Of a DNA stretch of 64,000 nt, positions 24,782 through 32,191 are shown piece after piece. Made by a program: the position numbers and the translations under genes. How positions within the stretch are numbered: the first letter of the stretch is position 1; each line of letters opens with the position of its first letter. The notes under the pieces are model-generated. The model made no database searches, was not told the origin of the DNA, and saw nothing but the letters and a program-made list of their open reading frames with translations. This DNA is from JAICQM01 sp963781555 (GTDB lineage Bacteria; Chloroflexota; Limnocylindria; QHBO01): NCBI GenBank assembly GCA_963781555.1, contig CAWAGB010000008.1, forward strand, positions 62,001 through 126,000, in the 5' to 3' direction.

Positions 24782-25992
24782 CGCAGCTCGAGGCGCCGAC
24801 CCAGGTGGCCGCCCGTCCGGTGCCGGACCCGAGGGGCATGCTCAAGATCGGGATCGTGAGCCCGTACGGCTACCCGCACCCCGGCGGGGTGAACGACCAC
24901 GTACGCAACCAGTACGAGCAGCTGCGCGAGCTCGGCCACGACGTGTGGATCATCACCAGCAAGTACGGACGCCAGACGGAGAACGAGGGCCACATCCTGC
25001 GGCTCGGCACCGGGTGGGCGTTCCCCGCCAACGGGAGCGTGGGACGCGTGACGCTGGGCCTCCGCTTCAAGGCCGAGGCGCGCGAGATCCTGGCGGCCCA
25101 TCGGTTCGACGTGCTGCACTTCCACGAGCCGTTCGTGCCGTTCCTCTCGCCGACCCTGCTCGAGGCCTCGGAGGCCGAGGCATCGGGGACCATCAACGTC
25201 GCCACCTTCCACGCCTTCGGCGGCTTCAGCCCCAGCTACTGGGTCGGACGGCGCTTCGCCGGTCCGCTGGCCAAGATGCTCGACGGCCGCATCGCCGTCT
25301 CCGGCGCCGCGCGGCACTTCATCAGCCGCTACTTCCCGGGCGACTACGAGATCATCCCGAACGGGGTCGATCTCGACCTGTACGCCTCGGCCGAGCCGTT
25401 CGACGAGCTCCGCGACGGCACGCTCAACATCCTCTTCGTCGGCCGCTTCGAGGAGCGCAAGGGCCTCATCCACCTCCTGAAGGCCTACCATCGCCTCCGC
25501 AAGCGGAAGGTTGACGCCCGGCTGCTCGTGATCGGGGCGGGCTCGAAATCGCGCGAGTATCGCCGGTTCATCGGTCTGCGGGGAATCCGCGACGTCGAGT
25601 TCCTGGGGCGCGTCAACGACACCGACAAGGCGCGCTACTTCGCGTCGGCCGACATCTTCTGCGCGCCGAACACCGGCCAGGAGAGCTTCGGCATCGTGCT
25701 GCTGGAGGCGATGGCCGCCGGCGTGCCGATCGTGGCCAGCGACATCCATGGGTTCAAGAACGTCGTGCAGCGCAACGTCCAGGCGCTGCTCGTGGAGCCG
25801 AAGAATCCGCGCGCCCTGGCAGCGGCGCTATATGCGCTGGCCCGTGACCCTGAGCTGCGGCATGAGATGGGCGAGGCTGGACGCGCCAAGGCACCCGAGT
25901 ACAGCTGGCCGAGCGTCACCGCCCGCATCGTCGACTACTACCACGAGGTCCGCGCGCGCACCGGCGTCAATCCGATTCCGCGTCCCGAGTAG
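24778..25992 (+). CDS. pimA: GT4 mannosyltransferase, PimA-like
   Basis: 404 residues from ATG 24778, which overlaps the previous stop; ACAGGAGAG just upstream supports the start. GT-B fold of family GT4: N-terminal SPYGYPHPGGVNDHV acceptor loop as in PimA, PNGVDLDLY, ILFVGRFEERKGL near residue 220, and the E-x7-E donor motif in ESFGIVLLEAMAAGVPIV. PimA moves mannose from GDP-mannose to phosphatidylinositol. The operon context (inositol phosphate synthase, phosphotransferase, PatA-like acyltransferases) supports this more than the sequence alone does. Final gene of the operon. Confidence 0.85.
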   Translation: MTQLEAPTQVAARPVPDPRGMLKIGIVSPYGYPHPGGVNDHVRNQYEQLRELGHDVWIITSKYGRQTENEGHILRLGTGWAFPANGSVGRVTLGLRFKAEAREILAAHRFDVLHFHEPFVPFLSPTLLEASEAEASGTINVATFHAFGGFSPSYWVGRRFAGPLAKMLDGRIAVSGAARHFISRYFPGDYEIIPNGVDLDLYASAEPFDELRDGTLNILFVGRFEERKGLIHLLKAYHRLRKRKVDARLLVIGAGSKSREYRRFIGLRGIRDVEFLGRVNDTDKARYFASADIFCAPNTGQESFGIVLLEAMAAGVPIVASDIHGFKNVVQRNVQALLVEPKNPRALAAALYALARDPELRHEMGEAGRAKAPEYSWPSVTARIVDYYHEVRARTGVNPIPRPE

Positions 25993-26190
25993 CGAGATCC
26001 GGCAGGCGGCGCCGGTAGCTGAGCTCGCGTCCCGCTGACGGTGAAGCCGGCTCGCTCGTAGATGCCCAAGGGCGCCGCTCGGGTTCTCCGCGTCGACGGT
26101 CAGGATGGCGCCCGGCAGGCCGCGATCGCGCAGACCGCGCAGTGCGCAAGCGACCAGCGCCGCACCGATCCCCCGCCGGCGCCAGGGACG
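25993..26190 (-). pseudogene. C-terminal remnant of a GNAT acetyltransferase
   Basis: On the minus strand just after the stop of the frameshifted GNAT gene, an open segment reads RPWRRRGIGAALVACALRG and VDAENPSGALG, matching the acetyl-CoA-binding half of the intact neighbours. A one-base frameshift then follows (IYERAGFTVSG in another frame). There is no start and no N-terminal domain. It is a fourth, truncated copy of the array, cut at the conserved RRPWRRRG segment. Confidence 0.7.
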
Positions 26191-26199
26191 ACGCCTCGC

Positions 26200-27221
26200 T
26201 CAAGCGGTGAGGTCCAAGGGGCGCCGGTAGGCGCGGCTGCGCCGCTCGACCTCGAAGCCGATGGCCTCGTATACGCCAAGGGCACCGGTTGGGTTGGCGG
26301 CATCCACCCCCAGCGACGCGCTGGTGAACCCCAGCTGCGCCGCGCCACGCAGTGCGTCCGCCACGAGGGCGCGGGCCAGCCCAGGCTGCCGCCACGGGCG
26401 CCGGACGCTGACGCCATCCACCAGGATCCGTTGCGCGCCCGTGCTCCTCGTTGTAGGCGGTGAGCTCCATGACCATGACCACGCCTGCGACCTCGTCGCC
26501 GTCCCACGCCACCCGCCACAGCTCCGGTCGGAAGTCGGTACCGGTGAAGAAGCGCTCGAAGGCCTGGTCCGATTCGTCGATCCCGCCCCAGTGGTCACGG
26601 AACGCCTCGACGTCCGCGTCGAAGATGGTCCGATGGTCGGCCGGCACCACCGGCCGCACCTCCAGCCCTACCGGCATCGGCATGTCCGGGATGGCGTCCA
26701 GGGTCGGCCGCACCATGTCGAAGAAGTAGCGCGCCACCTCGAACGCCGCGCCCTCCAGCAGGGCGATCGTTCCCGGTGCCGTGTCGGTCGACGAGGCATG
26801 CAGCAGGACCGGCCGGACATCCTCGCTCAGCTCGCTGCGCGCTCGCTCGCGGGCGCGAGCCTCGTTGTGCGCCAGAAGCGCGGTGCCGATGCCGCGGCGC
26901 CGGACATCCGGATGCACTGCCCCATGACCGCGTACACCTGCGTCCCGTCCGAGTCGGGTGCGTGACGCACGTCTGCCCAGCCGACAAGGCGGCCGTCGTG
27001 CTCGACGAGCACCTCGTCGAGCTGCGGGTCCCAGCCGAGTCGCGTGCTCGTACCAGTTCCGCACCCTGCCAGATCGAGCCGGAAGCTCTGCCCGTCGGCG
27101 CGAGCCACGTCGTTGAACACTTCGACGATAGCCCGGCGTAGTCGTCGGGCAGCCGGGGGCGGCGGAACGCGAGGCCGGGCAGCTCCGGCGCGCCGGCGAC
27201 GTGCACCCGTTCGCCGTTCAT
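26200..27221 (-). pseudogene. Frameshifted tandem-GNAT acetyltransferase
   Basis: Starts at ATG 27221 (MNGERVHV) in the same frame as the upstream gene. Homology continues but changes frame three times. After DDYAG near 27137 it moves to IVEVFNDVARADGQSF; near 26905 it moves to HPDVRRRGIGTALLAHNEA; near 26437 it moves to QRILVDGVSVRRPWR and ends YRRPLDLTA, stop at 26200. The pieces together make a complete two-domain GNAT protein like its neighbours, with ARYFFDMVRPTLD and DHWGG landmarks. Three shifts in one gene, in a window where other genes are clean, indicate decay rather than sequencing error. Confidence 0.8.
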
Positions 27222-28202
27222 GACGGCGTCCAGGATCCGGCGCAGGCAGACGTCACGGGTCGCCACGACGAAGCCCGCACGCTCGTACACCCCGAGCGCG
27301 CCGGTCGGGTTCTCCGCATCCACGCCCAGGATGGCGCTCGTCATGCCGCGTTCGCGCAGGACAACCAGCGAGCGCGCCACGAGCGCCGCAGCCAGCCCGC
27401 GGCGACGCCACGGGCGGCGAACGAAGACCGATTCGAGCCAGCCGCGACGGACGCCGAGCTGCTGGTTCTCCGACACGTTGATCCCATTCAGCACGCCACC
27501 GGCGATCTCATCGCCATCCCACGCCACCACGTAGAGCGTCGGGTCGAAGTTCGGCTCCCTGAGCCACTCCTCGAATGCCTCGTCGGAACCGTCGAAGCCG
27601 CCCCAGTGATCGAGGAACGCCTCGGTGTCGGCGGCCCACAGCTGCTTCAGCAGCTCCCGTCCCGCCACCGGTCGCAGCTCCAATCCGTCGGGGAGGGGCG
27701 GCACGTCCACGTCGTCCAGCGTCGGGCGCACCATCTCGAAGCCCCAGCGCACCGGCGCGTAGCCGCGGCGCTCGAACGGCTCGCGGCGCCACGCCTGCTC
27801 GTCGCCGACGAACGTGGACTGGGTCCTCGGCCGGCCGATCTCGCCGTGGGCATGCGCCACCTCCGCGGCACGCACCTCGAGCGCGTCGAGCAGCGGGTCC
27901 ATCGCCTCGTGGCCGTCCGGCGCGGCGAAGACGAAGAAGCGGTGCTCGCGTAGGCCATCCGTGGTGTCGACCCACGCATGCCGCCCGTAGGCGACGGTGC
28001 GATCGCCCATCCGGCCCAGCACGAGGTCGCGCGCCGGATCCATGTGCGCGGAGGCATGCGCGTACCAGGCGGTCAGGTGCTCGACGCTGCGGCGCTCGAG
28101 CAGCCCGTCCGCCTCGGCCATGGCGTTGAACACGTCGACCATGCCCGGGATGTCCCCGGGTCCGGCGTAGCGCTCGACGGTGAGCGTCCCGATGCCGGTC
28201 AC
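26595..28202 (-). CDS. Tandem-GNAT acetyltransferase with read-through tail
   Basis: GTG 28202 overlaps the stop of the upstream paralogue (GTGA). About 325 residues form two GNAT-like domains: the N-terminal one lacks a clear CoA loop; the second has FVRRPWRRRGLAAALVARSL (acetyl-CoA site) and LGVDAENPTGALGVYERAGF. The expected stop after LRRILDAV is missing, and the frame runs straight into the start of the next (broken) copy, then through about 190 out-of-frame, Arg/Ala-rich residues to a stop at 26595. The tail is probably not functional. Substrate unknown; resembles mycothiol-synthase-like double GNAT proteins. Confidence 0.7.
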   Translation of the reverse strand: MTGIGTLTVERYAGPGDIPGMVDVFNAMAEADGLLERRSVEHLTAWYAHASAHMDPARDLVLGRMGDRTVAYGRHAWVDTTDGLREHRFFVFAAPDGHEAMDPLLDALEVRAAEVAHAHGEIGRPRTQSTFVGDEQAWRREPFERRGYAPVRWGFEMVRPTLDDVDVPPLPDGLELRPVAGRELLKQLWAADTEAFLDHWGGFDGSDEAFEEWLREPNFDPTLYVVAWDGDEIAGGVLNGINVSENQQLGVRRGWLESVFVRRPWRRRGLAAALVARSLVVLRERGMTSAILGVDAENPTGALGVYERAGFVVATRDVCLRRILDAVMNGERVHVAGAPELPGLAFRRPRLPDDYAGLSSKCSTTWLAPTGRASGSIWQGAELVRARDSAGTRSSTRCSSSTTAALSAGQTCVTHPTRTGRRCTRSWGSASGCPAPRHRHRASGAQRGSRPRASAQRAERGCPAGPAACLVDRHGTGNDRPAGGRGVRGGALLLRHGAADPGRHPGHADAGRAGGAAGGAGRPSDHLRRGRRGVP

Positions 28203-29218
28203 GAGCTCGCGTCCATCAGGCGTCGGTACGCCCGCGAGCGGCGATGCACCTCGAAGCCGGCCCGCTCGTACAGCCCCAGCGCGCCCGACGGGTTCTCGCT
28301 GTCGACGCCGAGCATGGCCTCCTCCATCCCGGCCTCGCGGAGCCGCACCAGCGCCCGCGCGACGAGCGCCGAGGCCAGGCCGCGGCGACGCCATGGGCGG
28401 CGGACGAAGACGCCGTCCAGCCATCCGCGCTTGCGGCCGAATGCCTCGTTCTCGTCCGCGTAGATGGTGTTGATCACGGCGCCCGCGATCTGGTCGCCAT
28501 CCCAGCCCACGACCCACAGCGACGGATCCTGGTCCGTGTCCGCCAGGGAGCGCTCGAACGCCCCGTCGGACCCGTCGAAGCCGCCCCAGTGATCACCGGT
28601 GAAGGCTTCCACGTCGGCGTCCCACATGCGGCGTCGGCTCTCGCGGTCGCTGCCGATCGGGCGCACCTCCAGGCCTTCCGGCATCGGTGGCAGCGTCACG
28701 TCCTCCAGGTTGGGGCGACGCATGTCGAAGAAGAAGCGCGAGGTCTCGTAGCCGGCGCGCTCGAAGAGGCGCCGCTTTCGCTCGCGCGCTTCGCCCAGCC
28801 ACGTCCCGGTCGACATCGGCCGCTCGGTGGTCACGGCCGGATGGCCGGCCGCGTGCTGCTCCTGCCAGGCGAGCAGGTTGCGGCCGATGCCGCGGCCCTG
28901 CCAGTCGGGATGCACGTAGCCGCCCAGGCGGAATTCGCGGAATCCCTCGGTGGTGTCGACCCATTCGACCCAGCCGTAGCCGACCAGGGTGCCGTCGACC
29001 TCGGCGAGGACGACGTCGCGCGCCGGGTCGAAGCCGGTGCTGGCGTAGCCGAGCCAGTTCTCGAGCTCCGCGGTGGCCACGTGGTCGTCGAGGCCGTCGA
29101 AGGCATTGACGGCATTGGCGATCACCGCCATCTCGGCGGCGGGCGCGGTGCCGCGGTCGTTGACGCGGAGCGCCAGGCCGGCCACGGTCGGCGCGTCGAG
29201 TCGCGACGCAAGGGTCAT
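28199..29218 (-). CDS. Tandem-GNAT acetyltransferase (intact)
   Basis: 339 codons from ATG 29218, supported by GGAG nine bases upstream on the minus strand. Two GNAT domains: N-terminal with GGYVHPDWQGRGIGRNLLAW (an acetyl-CoA loop Q/R-x-x-G-x-G) and C-terminal with VFVRRPWRRRGLASALVARAL and LGVDSENPSGALGLYERAGF. The middle landmark MRRPNLEDV-LPPMPEGLEVRP is shared with the other copies. The acceptor is unknown. It heads a row of four related genes or remnants. The downstream copies show progressively more damage, so this is the only clean member. Confidence 0.85.
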   Translation of the reverse strand: MTLASRLDAPTVAGLALRVNDRGTAPAAEMAVIANAVNAFDGLDDHVATAELENWLGYASTGFDPARDVVLAEVDGTLVGYGWVEWVDTTEGFREFRLGGYVHPDWQGRGIGRNLLAWQEQHAAGHPAVTTERPMSTGTWLGEARERKRRLFERAGYETSRFFFDMRRPNLEDVTLPPMPEGLEVRPIGSDRESRRRMWDADVEAFTGDHWGGFDGSDGAFERSLADTDQDPSLWVVGWDGDQIAGAVINTIYADENEAFGRKRGWLDGVFVRRPWRRRGLASALVARALVRLREAGMEEAMLGVDSENPSGALGLYERAGFEVHRRSRAYRRLMDASS

Positions 29219-29244
29219 CGGTTCGTCTCCATCAGGGGGGTGAT

Positions 29245-29273
29245 GATGGCGCGGCGGGCTGCGCCGCGCCATC
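29245..29273 (-). terminator. 12-bp perfect hairpin between ABC operon and GNAT genes
   Basis: GATGGCGCGGCG (29245-29256) and CGCCGCGCCATC (29262-29273) pair perfectly over 12 bases with a five-base loop. It lies after the permease stop and 27 bases before the GNAT start. No U-tract follows on the minus strand, so a factor-independent terminator is not certain. Confidence 0.4.
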
Positions 29274-29333
29274 GGTCAGGTGAGCCGTGCTGCGGCTGCC
29301 GTTCCATCGGTCCAGTGGTTCCTCCGGTTGGCA

Positions 29334-30134
29334 TCATCCGACTCGCTTCAGCTTTCCGGTTCGCTTCGCGTACTGCTCGGCGCGGGCGAAGAGCCAGATC
29401 CCCAGCGGGATCAGGACAACGCCCATCACGACCAGCGGCCACACGTCGTGCAGCACGCTGGCGACGCCGGCGCCGTCGATCAGGCCCGCTCGCACGCCGT
29501 CCAGGACGTACGTGGCGGGGCTGAAGATCGAGAGCACCTGCATCCAGTCCGGCAGCGCCGTCACGGGGTAGTAGACCCCGCTGATCAGCAGCAGCACCGA
29601 CTGCAGGACGAAGGTCATCTGCGCCCCACGCTCGACGTACATGAGCGGCAGGATGGCGGTCATGATCCCGATCCCGATGAACGAGAAGGATCCGAGCACC
29701 ATGAACACCGCCGCGGTCACGAAGTTGGCGTGGGCCAGGTCGAGCTCGAAGAAGAGCGCGAGCACGGCGAGCACGACCACGGTGTGGACGAACCCGTAGA
29801 TGATCGCGTACAGCGTCGAGCCGAGCATCTGCGCGTAGCGCCGCACGGGGGCCATGAAGGTGTACTCCAGGGTCCCCTCCCAGCGTTCCCAGGCGACCGT
29901 TTCGGCGATGAAGCTGAATACGACCGACAGGTAGTTCCAGAAGACGGCACCAATGACCAGCGTCAGCAGGAGGCGGGGATCCCCCTCGTTGCTGCCGATG
30001 AGCGACACGGCGAGCGCGCCGGCCACGGCATACACGAGGAACGCGGCTTCCCAGCCCCAGTAGCGCTTGGTGAGGTTGAAGTTCCGCTCGACGAAGGCGT
30101 AGCTCGCCTTCAGCTCGCGGGTCATCAGTGACAT
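29334..30134 (-). CDS. ABC-2 type transporter permease
   Basis: 266 residues with six predicted membrane spans. Typical ABC-2 features: VIGAVFWNYLSVVFSFIAETVAWERWEGTLEYTFMAPVRR, with the conserved E-x-x-x-G-T-L-E coupling segment near residue 90, and a late re-entrant region SGVYYPVTALPDWMQVLSIFSPATYVLDGVR. Pairs with the ATPase encoded upstream (30407-31321) with a small protein gene between. Substrate unknown; this architecture is common in drug and lipid exporters. Confidence 0.88.
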   Translation of the reverse strand: MSLMTRELKASYAFVERNFNLTKRYWGWEAAFLVYAVAGALAVSLIGSNEGDPRLLLTLVIGAVFWNYLSVVFSFIAETVAWERWEGTLEYTFMAPVRRYAQMLGSTLYAIIYGFVHTVVVLAVLALFFELDLAHANFVTAAVFMVLGSFSFIGIGIMTAILPLMYVERGAQMTFVLQSVLLLISGVYYPVTALPDWMQVLSIFSPATYVLDGVRAGLIDGAGVASVLHDVWPLVVMGVVLIPLGIWLFARAEQYAKRTGKLKRVG

Positions 30135-30182
30135 TGGGTGACTCCTGTCGGTGGCGGGTGATGCCGACCCGACTCCCTGCGG

Positions 30183-30383
30183 TTACAGGGAGCGGGCCGG
30201 CCGGAGGCTGGGCTCCGCCGCCAGACGCTGGCCCATGCGGACCAGCTGGCGACCTACCCAGCGTCGCACGGTGCGACGGTTGGACCGATGAATCCGAAGG
30301 GCCTGGATCTCGTTGCGCAGCTGCGCAACGCGCGCATCGTTGACGCTCGCCAGGTCCTGCGGCATCGGCAGGCTATTCAGCAC
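30183..30383 (-). CDS. Small basic protein between ABC ATPase and permease genes
   Basis: 66 residues from GTG 30383. An earlier GTG at 30392 lies inside the Shine-Dalgarno; GGGAGG eight bases before 30383 decides the start. Not recognised. The sequence is Arg-rich (HRSNRRTVRRWVGRQLVRMGQRL), has no cysteine and no membrane span, and could form an amphipathic helix. Its place inside the transporter operon and its strong ribosome-binding site suggest a real gene, perhaps an accessory or regulatory subunit. Confidence 0.6.
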   Translation of the reverse strand: MLNSLPMPQDLASVNDARVAQLRNEIQALRIHRSNRRTVRRWVGRQLVRMGQRLAAEPSLRPARSL

Positions 30384-30406
30384 GGTTCTCACCTCCCTTC
30401 TTCTCG

Positions 30407-31321
30407 TTAGTCGTCGTCGTCGTCCTTGTCGTCGTCACCGATGTCGTCGTCGAGCGACTTTCCGGTGTAGGTCATGAACACGCTCTCCAGCGTGGCCGGC
30501 AGCCCTCGCTGCTCGGCGACCATGGTCTTCAGGGCGTCCGCGGTGTCCTCCACCACGACCTTCCCGTCGTTGATGATCGATATCCGGTCGCAGAGCCGCT
30601 CCGCCTCGTCCAGGTCGTGCGTGGTGAGCACGATGGTGGCGTCATGCGAGTCGCGCAGCTCCTCGATGAAGCTCTGCACGTCCAGCTTCGACCGCGGGTC
30701 GAGGCCGGTCGTCGGCTCGTCCAGCAGCAGCAGCGTTGGGCTCGTCAGCAGCGCCCGCGCGATGGCGACCTTCTGCTGCATGCCGCGGCTCATCTGCTCC
30801 AGCGGACGACCCAGGCGCTTGGCACCGATTCCCAGCCGCGCCAGGATCTCGATGGCCTGCTGGCGCGCGACCTTGGCGTCCATCCCGTAGAGGCGGGCCG
30901 CGTAGGTCAGGTTCTCGTGGGGCGACAGCTTCTTGAAGAAGGCCGCATCCACGCTCACCCGGTTGATGACGCGCTTGACGGCCATCTCCTCGCGCTCGAT
31001 GTCGTGGCCGAACACCTCGACCCGACCCGCATCCAGCGTCAGCAGGGTGCTGAAGAGCCGGATGAGCGTCGACTTGCCGCTCCCGTTGGCGCCCAGGATC
31101 CCGTAGATCTCGCCGCGACCGATCCGGAGGCTGACGTCGTCGACGGCCACCACCGGCTTCCGCTTGCGACCCACGATGAACCGCTTGGTGACGTGCTCCG
31201 CCAGGAGCGCCGGCACCCCGTCGACCTCGACCGGGTGCAGGCGCGCGCGGCGCTGCGCCATCGGCATGCTCAGCTCAGGCTGGACGGGTTGCGTCTTCGG
31301 TTGTTCCAGCAGGCCGGTCAT
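30407..31321 (-). CDS. ABC-2 transporter ATP-binding protein with poly-Asp tail
   Basis: 304 residues from ATG 31321, which has CGAGGAG nine bases upstream; the frame is open to 31378 but without support. Walker A GANGSGKST near 90, signature MSRGMQQKVA, Walker B LLLLDEPTTGLDP and H-loop LTTHDLDEAERL are intact. DrrA/CcmA-like drug or lipid exporter ATPase. The C-terminus is LDDDIGDDDKDDDDD, encoded by a run of GTC/GAC triplets (30408-30447), a feature I do not know from this family. Transcribed from the promoter at 31694-31723 through a long leader with a terminator. Confidence 0.92.
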   Translation of the reverse strand: MTGLLEQPKTQPVQPELSMPMAQRRARLHPVEVDGVPALLAEHVTKRFIVGRKRKPVVAVDDVSLRIGRGEIYGILGANGSGKSTLIRLFSTLLTLDAGRVEVFGHDIEREEMAVKRVINRVSVDAAFFKKLSPHENLTYAARLYGMDAKVARQQAIEILARLGIGAKRLGRPLEQMSRGMQQKVAIARALLTSPTLLLLDEPTTGLDPRSKLDVQSFIEELRDSHDATIVLTTHDLDEAERLCDRISIINDGKVVVEDTADALKTMVAEQRGLPATLESVFMTYTGKSLDDDIGDDDKDDDDD

Positions 31322-31383
31322 GGCGTGCTCCTCGTTACGGTGTGCTCGATGTCGTTGGGGCTGCTCCGCGGTGGACATGAAAC

Positions 31384-31414
31384 GAGCCGCGGTCCCTCTC
31401 TGGGATCACGGCTC
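31384..31414 (-). promoter_or_regulatory. Leader hairpin 2 of the ABC operon
   Basis: On the minus strand GAGCCG and CGGCTC close a stem with GATCCC/GGGA pairing inside and an AGAGA loop. It lies after the terminator and 63 bases before the ATPase start. It resembles the terminator stem (both begin GAGCCGTG and contain GGGACC-x-CGG), so the two could compete or form alternative pairs. Confidence 0.4.
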
Positions 31415-31441
31415 CTGTTCGCTGATGCCGATTGGGGCATC

Positions 31442-31472
31442 AAAAAACCGTGGTCCCGATCCGGGCCCACGG
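31442..31472 (-). terminator. Intrinsic terminator in the ABC-operon leader
   Basis: Minus strand: CCGTGG, then CCCG-GAT-CGGG, then CCACGG followed by six T residues (A-run 31442-31447 on the plus strand). This is a textbook factor-independent terminator located about 220 bases after the promoter and 120 bases before the ATPase start, so it would act as an attenuator. Confidence 0.7.
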
Positions 31473-31507
31473 CTCGTGGCTCTGGTGGCGGCCTTGGCCG
31501 CCGCTCC

Positions 31508-31597
31508 TCAGCTCGAGGTGGGCACAGATCTCCCGTTCACCGGGCCGCTCTTGGGCGGTGTCCGGCGCGCGGTCGAGGCGCTGTTCGGGAGGTTCAT
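31508..31597 (-). CDS. Possible second leader ORF, 29 residues
   Basis: ATG 31597 to TGA 31508, overlapping the first small ORF by ATGA. The peptide starts MNLPNSAS and is rich in Pro, Ser, Thr and Arg. No strong ribosome-binding site. It ends just before the terminator stem, where ribosome position could influence folding. Speculative. Confidence 0.3.
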   Translation of the reverse strand: MNLPNSASTARRTPPKSGPVNGRSVPTSS

Positions 31598-31644
31598 GGC
31601 CGTTGGACTGTCTCCAGGTACATCGAGTGAAATCGGTCCGTCAT
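31594..31644 (-). CDS. Possible leader ORF, 16 residues
   Basis: ATG 31644 to TGA 31594, encoding MTDRFHSMYLETVQRP, in the leader downstream of the ABC-operon promoter. The ATG is followed directly by ACGGACCGAT. No Shine-Dalgarno. Listed because leader peptides plus a terminator are a known arrangement for ribosome-mediated attenuation of exporter genes. Confidence 0.3.
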   Translation of the reverse strand: MTDRFHSMYLETVQRP

Positions 31645-31693
31645 CGTTGCCGGGCCGCGCGCAGGCGGAGCCGGGGTTGGGTGACGAGGCGGC

Positions 31694-31723
31694 AGTCTAC
31701 GCCGCCCGATATCTCGATGTCAA
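31694..31723 (-). promoter_or_regulatory. Promoter of the ABC-2 operon
   Basis: Minus strand: TTGACA (31718-31723) and TAGACT (31694-31699), spacing 18 bases. The -35 box is a perfect consensus. It would start a leader of about 365 bases before the ATPase gene. Confidence 0.7.
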
Positions 31724-31753
31724 GGTGATGGACCGACGTGCGAGAATCGATGC

Positions 31754-32191
31754 ATGCATGGACGGCTGACCCGCTCGCGGCGCGAGCGGATGATCGGTGG
31801 GGTGGCCGGTGGGATGGGCCAGTACCTGGGCGTGGACCCGACCTGGATGCGCATCGCCTGGGTGGTGATCGGCTTCGCGACCAACGGCGCGGGGATCCTC
31901 GTCTACCTGCTCCTGATGTTCGTCATCCCGGAAGAGGACCGGACCGATATCGCCGCCAAGCCGGCGGGTAGCGCAGACCCCGCCTCGCCGCCCGTAGGCT
32001 CGCGCAGCCTGAACATCCCCCCGATCGACTCAGGCCAGGGGGCCCTCATCGTCGGCGGGATCCTCGTCGCGGTCGGGGCGTGGGCCCTCATCGGCCAGTA
32101 CGTCGACCTCGACTGGCGACGGATCTGGCCCATCGGTCTGGTCATCGCCGGGCTGCTCGTCATCGTCGCGTCGATCGCCCGCCGCCGCTAG
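31754..32191 (+). CDS. PspC-domain membrane protein
   Basis: 145 residues. The N-terminal PspC domain (LTRSRRERMIGGVAGGMGQYLGVDPTWMRIAWV, then a hydrophobic span and VIPEE) is the stress-response module of phage-shock systems. After a Pro/Ser linker there are two more spans of LiaF/DUF5668-like appearance (GALIVGGILVAVGAWALIG, WPIGLVIAGLLVIVASI) and a basic end. Three ATGs lie within ten bases; 31754 is in frame. GAGAAT seven bases upstream may be a -10 box, which would leave almost no leader. Its last 162 bases overlap, in antisense, the acidic tail of the giant glycosyltransferase. Confidence 0.85.
   Translation: MHGRLTRSRRERMIGGVAGGMGQYLGVDPTWMRIAWVVIGFATNGAGILVYLLLMFVIPEEDRTDIAAKPAGSADPASPPVGSRSLNIPPIDSGQGALIVGGILVAVGAWALIGQYVDLDWRRIWPIGLVIAGLLVIVASIARRR

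Noticed and set aside
26200..27221. Frameshifts in the third GNAT gene as sequencing errors
   Set aside because: Three shifts fall in one gene, plus a lost stop and a truncated copy beside it, while neighbouring genes of much greater length are clean. Reads would be needed to be certain.
30408..30447. Triplet run as a CRISPR or tandem-repeat array
   Set aside because: It is a short in-frame GTC/GAC run at the end of a gene, with no spacers and no regular unit beyond the codon.
31424..31447. Hairpin GATGCC/GGCATC followed by AAAAAA as a terminator for the plus strand
   Set aside because: A terminator needs a U-tract after the stem; on the plus strand the run is A. The A-run belongs to the minus-strand terminator next to it.
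31384..31472. The leader of the ABC operon as a T-box riboswitch, because GGGACCGCGG resembles the end of the T-box motif
   Set aside because: The full motif (AGGGTGG-x-ACCGCG) is not there, no stem I or specifier loop could be drawn by eye, and the GGGACC hairpin lies after the terminator rather than before it.
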